NCBI GenBank assembly: GCA_003663525.1
Contig: QMUF01000057.1
Coordinates: forward strand, 1 to 8,707
Direction of reading: 5' to 3'
DNA: 8,707 nucleotides
Source: Thermococci archaeon
GTDB taxonomy: Archaea; Methanobacteriota_B; Thermococci; Thermococcales; Thermococcaceae
Positions 1 through 6,875 of this stretch are shown one piece after another. The first letter of the stretch is position 1; every line of letters begins with the position of its first letter. The translations under genes were made by a program, and so were the position numbers. The notes beneath the pieces are model-generated. The model ran no database searches. It was given only the letters and a program-made list of their open reading frames with translations, and had not been told where the DNA came from.

Positions 1-1
1 A

Positions 2-1255
<1,254 letters not shown>

Positions 1256-1295
1256 TATAACTCTCTCAAAAAATTAGATTGGAAATTTAAAAACA
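1256..1295 (-). promoter_or_regulatory. Promoter of the ferritin-like gene
   Basis: On the minus strand, TTTTTAAATTTCC (1293 down to 1281) is a TATA-like element whose centre lies about 30 bases upstream of the ATG at 1255. Archaeal spacing puts the transcription start near 1261, so the leader would be only a few bases. A weak GAGAG lies before the ATG, but there is little room for a Shine-Dalgarno site in the RNA. The site is inferred from sequence only. Confidence 0.45.
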
Positions 1296-1301
1296 TGGCG
1301 C

Positions 1302-1334
1302 TTAATTTTTAAACTCCTTTCCAAACTTCCAAAC
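1302..1334 (+). promoter_or_regulatory. Promoter of the COG1031 radical SAM gene, probably leaderless
   Basis: TTTTTAAA at 1306-1313 is a TATA-like box centred about 25 bases before the ATG at 1335. At the usual archaeal distance, transcription would begin at or next to the start codon. The bases between (CTCCTTTCCAAACTTCC) are pyrimidine-rich and hold no Shine-Dalgarno motif, which fits a leaderless mRNA. It stands back to back with the promoter of the ferritin-like gene, with the two TATA boxes about 20 bp apart. Confidence 0.5.
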
Positions 1335-3080
1335 ATGATGGTTGCAATAATTGATGGCTATACAGACGAGCCGGCAGGCCTTGGAGTGCCACCCTATTTA
1401 GGAATCTACCCTAGGTACGCTTATGGAGCGATAAAAAAGGCCAGAAAAGACGTCAATATTTTTTATCTCACCATTGATGATCTTCGTTTTACCTTTGAGG
1501 GTGAACAGGGAATAAAAACCAAGAACAAAACTCCCAATGTATATAAAACAAAAGAAATTCTTGAAAAGGCCGATGTGATTGTCTACATCGGTGGGTTGCA
1601 CACTCCGGGCAAATACCTTTCTGCGGTTCCTTCCCAAGTAGAGGAAGTTGTAAGGTTTATAAAACCCTTTGACGGCGTAAAAATCCTTGGTGGACCCGCT
1701 TTCATGGGTTCTTCTCATGGTGGTGGAACAATCATAAGTTCTCGCGAGTTAAGTAAGGCCCAATTGATTTTTGATCACATAATCTATGGCGACCTAGAGG
1801 CCTTTCTTTATGATTTCTTCAAAAATCCTAAAGACACAAATCCATTTCGCTTTAGAACATACAATGAGCTCAGGGATTATGCGTTTTTAGGGGCTGAAGT
1901 GGTAAAGCAATTCCCGGACTATCCAGAGTTTGTTATAGTGGAAATCGAGAGCCAAAGGGGGTGCCCCAAAGCTGCAGGAATAGGGGGATGTAGTTTTTGC
2001 ACTGAGCCTGTGAGATATAAAACAATTGAAGATAGGCCAATTGAGGATATTGTAAAAGAAGTCGAGATTCTTTACAATTTAGGTGTAAGACACTTTAGAA
2101 TTGGCAGACAAAGCTGTATCTTCTCCTACATGGCAAAACCAAATGACAGAGTGCCCACTCCAAATCCTGAAGCCATTGAAAAACTCTTTAAAGGCATAAG
2201 GACTGTTGCACCGAAAATAAAAACACTCCACGTTGATAACGCAAACCCGGCTATAATAGCAAATTATCCCAAAGAGAGTATTAGAATAGCAAAGGCCCTT
2301 ATTAGGTACGGTACTCCAGGAAACGTTGTTGCCTTCGGCCTTGAAACTGCTGACCCAAAGGTAGCAAGGCTTAATAACCTAAACTCAACCCCTGAGGAAA
2401 CCTATGAAGCTGTGAAAATCTTAAACAAAGTGGGAGCAAGAAGGGGCTACAATGGCATGCCCTTGCTGTTACCGGGAATTAACATTCTTTTCGGACTGCC
2501 TGGAGAAACTAAGAAAACTTATGAACTCACTTACGAGTTTTTAAAGAAAATTCTTGATGATGGTCTTCTAATAAGAAGGATAAACATTCGACAGGTAGTA
2601 GTATTTCCAGGAACTCCATTATGGAACATGAGAGAAAAAATAAAGACTGAAAAGCATAAAAAACTCATCCATCACTACAAATACAAAATAAGACATGAAA
2701 TAGATTATCCAATGCTCAAACGCTTGGTTCCTGTGGGTACGATTTTGAGAGAAGTCAGGGCGGAAGTTTTTGATAATGGTTTAACTTACGGCCGGCAGAT
2801 AGGAAGTTACCCCCTTATAGTGGGAATTCCGAAGGAGATAGAACTCAATAAGCTCTACAATGTTGTGATAGTTGGTCATGGATTTAGAAGCATAACAGGA
2901 ATTCCGATTCCCATAAACGTGAATCGAGAAAGTTCCAAAGTGCTCAGTTATCTCCCAGGACTAGGTAAGAAGAGAATAATTAAGATTCTCGCACAAAGGC
3001 CCTTTGAAAACAAGGAAGAATTTCTAAAAATGTTAGATCCCAAAGAAAGGGGATTCTACGAAAAGATTACAAAAATCTAA
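1335..3080 (+). CDS. Radical SAM protein with TRAM-like and C-terminal helix-hairpin-helix domains (COG1031 type)
   Basis: This is a 581-residue archaeal radical SAM protein; the family's reaction is not known to me. The N-terminal region (about 1-165) looks like a Rossmann-type, B12-binding-like fold, with VIVYIGGLHTPG at 81-92 and VKILGGPAF at 115-123. The cluster motif is C210-x8-C219-x2-C222 instead of the usual C-x3-C-x2-C. The SAM-barrel follows, with the GLETAD segment at 335-340 and FGLPGET at 386-392. Residues 462-528 (VPVGTILREVRAEVFDNG, GRQIGSYP, VVIVGHGFRS) resemble a TRAM/OB RNA-binding domain. The end (533-570, with YLPGLGKKR) is a helix-hairpin-helix. The layout recalls methylthiotransferases (N-domain, radical SAM, TRAM), so RNA modification is a reasonable but unproven guess. 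Two ATGs occur in tandem (1335 and 1338); the first fits the leaderless promoter. Downstream there is only a short TTTT (3095-3098) before the convergent S-layer gene. Confidence 0.88.
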   Translation: MMVAIIDGYTDEPAGLGVPPYLGIYPRYAYGAIKKARKDVNIFYLTIDDLRFTFEGEQGIKTKNKTPNVYKTKEILEKADVIVYIGGLHTPGKYLSAVPSQVEEVVRFIKPFDGVKILGGPAFMGSSHGGGTIISSRELSKAQLIFDHIIYGDLEAFLYDFFKNPKDTNPFRFRTYNELRDYAFLGAEVVKQFPDYPEFVIVEIESQRGCPKAAGIGGCSFCTEPVRYKTIEDRPIEDIVKEVEILYNLGVRHFRIGRQSCIFSYMAKPNDRVPTPNPEAIEKLFKGIRTVAPKIKTLHVDNANPAIIANYPKESIRIAKALIRYGTPGNVVAFGLETADPKVARLNNLNSTPEETYEAVKILNKVGARRGYNGMPLLLPGINILFGLPGETKKTYELTYEFLKKILDDGLLIRRINIRQVVVFPGTPLWNMREKIKTEKHKKLIHHYKYKIRHEIDYPMLKRLVPVGTILREVRAEVFDNGLTYGRQIGSYPLIVGIPKEIELNKLYNVVIVGHGFRSITGIPIPINVNRESSKVLSYLPGLGKKRIIKILAQRPFENKEEFLKMLDPKERGFYEKITKI

Positions 3081-3100
3081 AATCCAAATCAGAGTTTTAT

Positions 3101-3144
3101 AAAAATACAAAGTTAAAAAGAAGTTAAGAAAAGGCTAAAGCCTT
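3101..3144 (-). terminator. Hairpin plus T-rich terminator of the S-layer gene
   Basis: The inverted repeat AAGGCTAAAGCCTT (3131-3144) begins at the last base of the S-layer TGA stop (3144-3146). It can form a 5-6 bp stem with a tiny loop. Reading on along the minus strand, T-rich runs follow (TTCTT, CTTTTT, TATTTTT) down to 3101. Archaeal RNA polymerase needs only the T-tracts to terminate; the hairpin may also protect the 3' end of an abundant mRNA. It lies in the 63-bp gap between two convergent genes. Confidence 0.6.
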
Positions 3145-4646
3145 CAGTTTGACTCTATAAGGCCTATGAGCTCGTCAACTGCTTCTGCAGTCTTGGTGTA
3201 GTCTTGCCCTGCAGCGATTATGACGTAGTTGTCTGGGTCGTTTGGAAGTGGCTCAACGATTAATGCATAGCCGTCCTCATCCATGACATCCTCTTTCCAC
3301 TCTGCAACTTTCTCTTCGCCGAAGACTTCTTCGAGTTGTGCCCAGACCTTGTTGCTTACCCATCCACCAATGATGTAAACATCCTTAGTGTTGTCAGCAA
3401 CGTTGAACTCTGCCAAGTCAACTTCATAGTCCGGGACTGCAACTGCGTATGGGTCGATTGATGGGATCATGTAGTCGGTGTAAGTGTCAACAACTCTCTC
3501 TGTGTACCAGACAAGGCGGTAGTCAGTTCCATCGTCGGTTGTGAGGAAGACATCAAGGTCATCAAGTTCGAAGTCCTCTCCAAAGTCAAGCGTTGCTGTA
3601 CCGTTGAAGTAGACCCAGACTGATTCTCCTTCTCCTGTCCAGTTGAGCAACCAGTTGTCTACTACGGGTTCTCCTTTCTCAACTTCTCCTGTAAGCCAGT
3701 AGTGAGTCCAGTCAACATAGATGTATTGGCTTCCAAGGACACCAAAGAATGTGTCACCAATGTTCATGTACACAAAATCTTCAATTTTATCCTTCTTTAG
3801 TTCTTTAGTTACGTTTTCTAATCCGGTAACACCATACTCGGTCTCTAGTTCATCCAATGTCTTAATTACGTTGTTCCCATCTCCATCTACATACAAGAAG
3901 TAGTCAACGCTCCTGTTCATAATGACTAGGTCTGCTTGGTCAGCGTCTGGACCCTTAATTTGTACAAGGGCTCTTGGTGGGTCTGTGAGTTCATAATCAA
4001 CAAAGGTTATCTCCCATCCTGTAATGTCTTCAACTGGGACACCAACCTCATAGGTTTGGAGTGGTTCTGAGGAGTCTGAGTCATAGAAGTAAGCCTCATC
4101 AGTCAAGTAGATAGTAGTTCCTGGGTACTGTGGGAATGGGCTTATATCTGGACCAAAGTAGATCTTTATAGCCGGACTGTCTGTGGTACTGTTAATCGTA
4201 AATGTCTCTTCAGTTCCGTTATAGCTTATTCTAGACCAGTTAAACCAGATCGTGATGTTTTCTCCAGCAGGTTGGGTGGTGTTGGGAACCTCTATTGAGT
4301 ATGGGAATGTCTCAAAGTCTGGAACATATTCAGCTGCATTGAACCACCATGGCGCACTGTCATCATCTGTAAATGCTTCTGTCATGTGTGTGTCTGTGGC
4401 TTTTACTTCTACCTCTGTTGAGGTAATTGAGTCTTGGAATAGTGACAAGGCAAGCCTTGCAGCTGATAATCCGTCTTCCTTAACGTGGACAACTTGTCCG
4501 TCAACCTCTGCGGTTGTTGGGAAGGCAATCACGGCTTTTTCAATATTAAGGCCAGCATATACATTGTCGGTTTGAGCTGCTACTGCTCCAAGGCCCCCTG
4601 CTACAAGGGCGCCGACACCCAGTGCAATTATTTTTCTTGCTTTCAT
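3144..4646 (-). CDS. S-layer glycoprotein (Thermococcales cell-surface protein)
   Basis: This is the probable building block of the paracrystalline surface layer: a secreted, 500-residue, strongly acidic protein rich in beta-strand-like segments. The ATG at 4646 was chosen because GGAGGTG (4660-4654) precedes it at good spacing, and because it yields a clean signal peptide: MKARK, a hydrophobic stretch at 6-20, then AVAAQ with likely cleavage near residue 24. Nine N-glycosylation sequons are visible (N122, N130, N136, N143, N152, N244, N278, N335, N348), mostly in the first third. The C-terminal 80 residues carry VYIIGGWVSNKVW (423-435) and YVIIAAGQDYTKTAEAV (474-490). As I recall, this GG-x-x-N and AG-x-D-x4-T pattern is typical of the C-terminal domain of archaeal S-layer proteins. 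No membrane anchor is seen. It is a single gene with its own strong promoter and terminator. I recall Thermococcales S-layer proteins of about 600 residues, so this one may be compact. Confidence 0.85.
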   Translation of the reverse strand: MKARKIIALGVGALVAGGLGAVAAQTDNVYAGLNIEKAVIAFPTTAEVDGQVVHVKEDGLSAARLALSLFQDSITSTEVEVKATDTHMTEAFTDDDSAPWWFNAAEYVPDFETFPYSIEVPNTTQPAGENITIWFNWSRISYNGTEETFTINSTTDSPAIKIYFGPDISPFPQYPGTTIYLTDEAYFYDSDSSEPLQTYEVGVPVEDITGWEITFVDYELTDPPRALVQIKGPDADQADLVIMNRSVDYFLYVDGDGNNVIKTLDELETEYGVTGLENVTKELKKDKIEDFVYMNIGDTFFGVLGSQYIYVDWTHYWLTGEVEKGEPVVDNWLLNWTGEGESVWVYFNGTATLDFGEDFELDDLDVFLTTDDGTDYRLVWYTERVVDTYTDYMIPSIDPYAVAVPDYEVDLAEFNVADNTKDVYIIGGWVSNKVWAQLEEVFGEEKVAEWKEDVMDEDGYALIVEPLPNDPDNYVIIAAGQDYTKTAEAVDELIGLIESN

Positions 4647-4653
4647 ATCTTCA

Positions 4654-4660
4654 CACCTCC
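4654..4660 (-). promoter_or_regulatory. Ribosome binding site that sets the S-layer start
   Basis: GGAGGTG on the minus strand ends seven bases before the ATG at 4646. It is a near-complete match to the archaeal anti-Shine-Dalgarno and favours this ATG over the in-frame ATG at 4703, 57 bases upstream. Confidence 0.8.
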
Positions 4661-4669
4661 AATACCTCG

Positions 4670-4686
4670 TAGGGGCTAAACCCCTA
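4670..4686 (-). other. Hairpin in the S-layer mRNA leader
   Basis: TAGGGG and CCCCTA form a perfect 6-bp stem around a 5-base loop, within the predicted leader and about ten bases upstream of the Shine-Dalgarno site. Such a leader stem could stabilise the mRNA or affect ribosome access; the function is inferred. Confidence 0.45.
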
Positions 4687-4702
4687 ACTATGGTATTCTT
4701 CA

Positions 4703-4739
4703 TTACCTATAAGTGCCTTGGGGTTTATATACTTTTCGC
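4703..4739 (-). promoter_or_regulatory. Strong promoter of the S-layer gene
   Basis: On the minus strand, CGAAAAG followed by TATATAAAC (4738 down to 4723) is an excellent BRE/TATA pair. The predicted start, about 25 bases downstream, falls near 4703, giving a leader of about 57 nt before the S-layer ATG at 4646. S-layer promoters of this order are known as among the strongest constitutive promoters in the group, and the near-consensus box here agrees with that. Confidence 0.75.
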
Positions 4740-4862
4740 TTTCAGACCCTTTCTAACGATTAAAAGAGCTCGCTCATTGCCGTAATAGCTAAAAATGACA
4801 TTTACTTAATGCCTACACTCCATTCGCCTTTTGCCGATAATATCTTAACTAAAAACTAAATG

Positions 4863-4877
4863 TTAATGACTCATTAA
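4863..4877. repeat. Perfect 15-bp palindrome, operator-like
   Basis: TTAATGACTCATTAA consists of two exact 7-base inverted arms around one central C. It is about 130 bp upstream of the S-layer TATA box and 20 bp from a palindromic TATA box. The size and symmetry fit a binding site for a dimeric regulator such as an Lrp- or MarR-type protein. No binding evidence can be drawn from sequence alone. Confidence 0.4.
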
Positions 4878-4913
4878 TCCTCTGCTATGTAAAAGAGTTT
4901 ATAAACATTGCCG

Positions 4914-4938
4914 CTTTTAAAATTAAAAGATCCAAAAA
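4914..4938 (-). terminator. T-rich terminator after the amrS operon
   Basis: Starting at the base after the TGA stop (4939-4941), the minus strand reads TTTTTGGATCTTTTAATTTT. This string of T-tracts is typical of intrinsic termination in archaea. It ends the amrS plus duplicated-domain operon before the S-layer promoter region. Confidence 0.55.
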
Positions 4939-5763
4939 TCAGGAAAGTTTGATTTTAAACATGTCATGCTCAACAATCTTCTTTTTGATGGGTCTATGGA
5001 TGAGCTCATAAACAAAACTCGCCAAGTCCGTTAAGACGTTCTGAAGCTCTGCTGCACTTACATCAATTGTTTCCGGTTCCGTTATGGAGATTGCAATAGG
5101 GGCAAATTTTCCTGTAAGCTGAAAAAGAGTCTCAAATGAAGAGATCAATTCCGCAGCAACCAATATACGAAGCTTTCCATTCTTTTCTTCTTGCACTTTA
5201 CTGACGATTTTGTTTATTTTAGCCCCTTCATAGTCAAATGCTTTCTTCAAAACGTCTTCAATAGCCTTCTGATCTTCTCCAAATACCTCAATGACAAAGC
5301 GATAGAGAATTTCTCTGTCATCTATTATAGAGTCCTCTATTTCCTCCCTGCTATAGCCGATTCTTGGTTCTGGGAATTCCTCAAATCTAGGATAAACAGC
5401 CAGAGTGCCAAAATTTTTCATGAGCTCCCCTATGAAAAGAGAGACCTCTCCCAGAATTTTCATTAATTCTTTCCCTTCTATTTCCATTTTCGCTGGGGAT
5501 ATCACTTCAACAACCACTGGAGCATATTTCATTGCTGCTTTTACTATGTCCTTAAAAGAACCCTCGAGATCCGCCTCTACCATCATTGAGTATTTTAACA
5601 TGTCATCATCAGGATTCTCTAGAATACTCTCAACTCTTATATTTTCAACTTTAAAAATATCTTCATTTTTGAGCGATTTTACAATCTCCTCAACAGCCCT
5701 TTCCAAAGCTTTCTTATCATTGGAAAGGCCTTCGATATAAAATCTAACTTTCATTGTCGTCAT
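4939..5763 (-). CDS. Unrecognised protein with two tandem copies of one domain, co-translated with AmrS
   Basis: I do not recognise this 274-residue soluble, acidic protein. It has an internal duplication. Residues 57-116 align without a gap to 197-256 (constant offset 140), with 16 identities including SF (69-70/209-210), K-x-AP (79-82/219-222), P90/P230, EL (99-100/239-240) and F110/F250. The beginnings also match: RF-x-IE at 7-11 and 155-159, and DKKALE at 16-21 with DQKAIE at 164-169. Each copy looks alpha/beta, ferredoxin- or ACT-like, and the linker (117-152) is proline- and acid-rich. No cysteines, signal peptide or membrane segment are seen after the chosen start. The ATG at 5763 was chosen because it follows the amrS stop by one base and is preceded by GTGGTGG. 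A longer start at 5808 would overlap amrS by 44 bases and has no comparable site. The tight coupling suggests it works with AmrS or its substrate. Confidence 0.8.
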   Translation of the reverse strand: MTTMKVRFYIEGLSNDKKALERAVEEIVKSLKNEDIFKVENIRVESILENPDDDMLKYSMMVEADLEGSFKDIVKAAMKYAPVVVEVISPAKMEIEGKELMKILGEVSLFIGELMKNFGTLAVYPRFEEFPEPRIGYSREEIEDSIIDDREILYRFVIEVFGEDQKAIEDVLKKAFDYEGAKINKIVSKVQEEKNGKLRILVAAELISSFETLFQLTGKFAPIAISITEPETIDVSAAELQNVLTDLASFVYELIHRPIKKKIVEHDMFKIKLS

Positions 5764-5764
5764 A

Positions 5765-6811
5765 TTACCACCACAGCCCTCTGTAATGTTTTTTCTTATA
5801 TTCTCCAATTATCGGTATTGGTTCACCACAGTATTCGCATTTTCCATTCTTTATATGATACTCCTCTATGGTAAACCCCCACCGGACTATTAAAGGTTTT
5901 CCACATTTTGGGCAGTATGTGTACTCTCCATTATGGCCGGGAACATTGCCAATATAAACAAACTTTAACCCTTCCTCTTTGGCTATACGGTAAGCTTTTT
6001 CAATTGTCTCAACGGGAGTTGGCGGCAAAGAGAGAAGCTGATAGTGCGGGAAGAAGCGGGAGAAGTGTACTGGTGTATCATCACCAAGCTCCTTCCCTAC
6101 CCATCTCACAAAGGCCCTTATCTCTTCTTTGCTATCGTTGAGAGTTGGGATGATCAAGTAAGTCAACTCCACGTGAATTCCAAACTCTTTCTTGGCTATG
6201 ATGGCCGTTCTTTTGCTTGGCTCAATGCCTGGAACCTTTGAGACCTTTCTGTAGAACTCATCCCCAAAGGCCTTTATATCGATGTTCATAGCATCAATGT
6301 AAGGAGCTAGGGCCCTAAAGGGTTCTTCGTTTATGTAGCCGTTTGTTACAAGTATGTTTTTAAGGCCGGCCTCTTTGGCAAGCTTTGAAGTTTCGAGAAC
6401 AAATTCATACCATATCGTGGGCTCATTGTAAGTGTAGGCTATGCTCTCACACCCATAGTGTTTGGCCAATCTCACTATGGCCTCAGAGGTTGCATTCTCT
6501 AAGTAGGGGAAAGTCTCATTGCTCTGACTTATCTCCCAGTTCTGGCAATGAATGCAGTGCATGTTGCACCCAACCGTACCAATTGAAAAAGCGCACGACC
6601 CGGGATGAAAATGATAAAGAGGTTTTTTTTCTATTGGATCGGCAGCCATGGAAGAAATTTTCCCATAATTGAGTGTATATAGTTTCCCATTAACATTTTT
6701 TCTAATCTTACATGATCCCCTTTGCCCTTCACTAATAATACAATTCAAAGGACACAAATGGCATCTCACCCTATTTCCCTCAAGGGATTCCCAATACATT
6801 GCTTCTCTCAT
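5765..6811 (-). CDS. amrS: AmmeMemoRadiSam-system radical SAM enzyme AmrS
   Basis: This is a radical SAM enzyme of the PflA-like COG1180 group. It belongs to the AmmeMemoRadiSam set, in which it normally partners an AMMECR1-domain protein (AmrA) and a Memo-like protein (AmrB). The radical SAM cluster motif is canonical, C82-x3-C86-x2-C89 (GCNMHCIHCQN), followed by YTYNEPTIW (126-134) and NIDIKAFG (176-183). There are two extra cysteine groups. An N-terminal set (C17, C20, C24, C34; VRCHLCPLNC) is typical of the family, and a C-terminal rubredoxin-like zinc ribbon has C300-x2-C303 and C325-x2-C328. The length of 348 residues is normal. The ATG at 6811 has GGTGAG just before it. It is the first gene of a two-gene operon; neither AmrA nor AmrB is in the window. 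The substrate is not established. Confidence 0.9.
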   Translation of the reverse strand: MREAMYWESLEGNRVRCHLCPLNCIISEGQRGSCKIRKNVNGKLYTLNYGKISSMAADPIEKKPLYHFHPGSCAFSIGTVGCNMHCIHCQNWEISQSNETFPYLENATSEAIVRLAKHYGCESIAYTYNEPTIWYEFVLETSKLAKEAGLKNILVTNGYINEEPFRALAPYIDAMNIDIKAFGDEFYRKVSKVPGIEPSKRTAIIAKKEFGIHVELTYLIIPTLNDSKEEIRAFVRWVGKELGDDTPVHFSRFFPHYQLLSLPPTPVETIEKAYRIAKEEGLKFVYIGNVPGHNGEYTYCPKCGKPLIVRWGFTIEEYHIKNGKCEYCGEPIPIIGEYKKKHYRGLWW

Positions 6812-6821
6812 AAGCTCACCA

Positions 6822-6858
6822 TAAGAAAATAGTACTCATAGTAGTTTAAGTTTTTGGT
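6822..6858 (-). promoter_or_regulatory. Probable promoter of the amrS operon
   Basis: On the minus strand, AAAAACTTAAAC (6855 down to 6844) is a moderate BRE/TATA match. The predicted start is near 6822, about 11 bases before the ATG at 6811, leaving room for the GGTGAG ribosome site. It is much weaker than the S-layer promoter. Confidence 0.4.
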
Positions 6859-6875
6859 TCAAAAGAAAAAAGAGG
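6859..6875 (-). terminator. T-rich terminator of the ABC exporter operon
   Basis: Immediately after the TGA stop of the last permease (6876-6878), the minus strand reads CCTCTTTTTTCTTTTGA. This T-rich tract with no hairpin is a typical archaeal terminator. It separates the exporter operon from amrS, whose promoter follows directly. Confidence 0.6.

Larger units (their letters stand above)
4740..4938. other. Non-coding region upstream of the S-layer promoter
   Basis: I find no credible gene on either strand; the ATG-started frames I read are only about 13-16 codons. The region is A+T-rich. It contains AAATGACATTT (4793-4803), a 15-bp palindrome (4863-4877), a palindromic TATA box (4897-4906) and, at its right end, the terminator of the preceding gene. 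TTGCCG occurs three times (in CATTGCCGTAA, TTTTGCCGATAA and ACATTGCCGCT), loosely spaced. Confidence 0.5.

Noticed and set aside
1398..1718. Minus-strand 106-residue frame inside the radical SAM gene
   Set aside because: It is the shadow of a strongly supported gene, with no promoter or recognisable domain.
4252..4679. Plus-strand frames opposite the S-layer gene (4252-4575 and 4485-4679)
   Set aside because: They are mirrors of the S-layer coding sequence, rich in Ser/Thr because of the Glu/Asp/Val/Thr codons on the other strand.
4740..4900. Small protein genes or a CRISPR/tRNA in the region upstream of the S-layer promoter
   Set aside because: Only frames of about 13-16 codons occur, and there is no repeat array or tRNA-like cloverleaf.
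5764..5808. Longer start (ATG at 5808) for the duplicated-domain protein
   Set aside because: It would overlap amrS by 44 bases and add a segment that fits neither repeat; the ATG at 5763 has a good ribosome site and one-base spacing.
5191..6672. Several plus-strand frames of 65-111 residues opposite the amrS operon
   Set aside because: All lie antisense to two convincing genes and show no domain, promoter or ribosome site.
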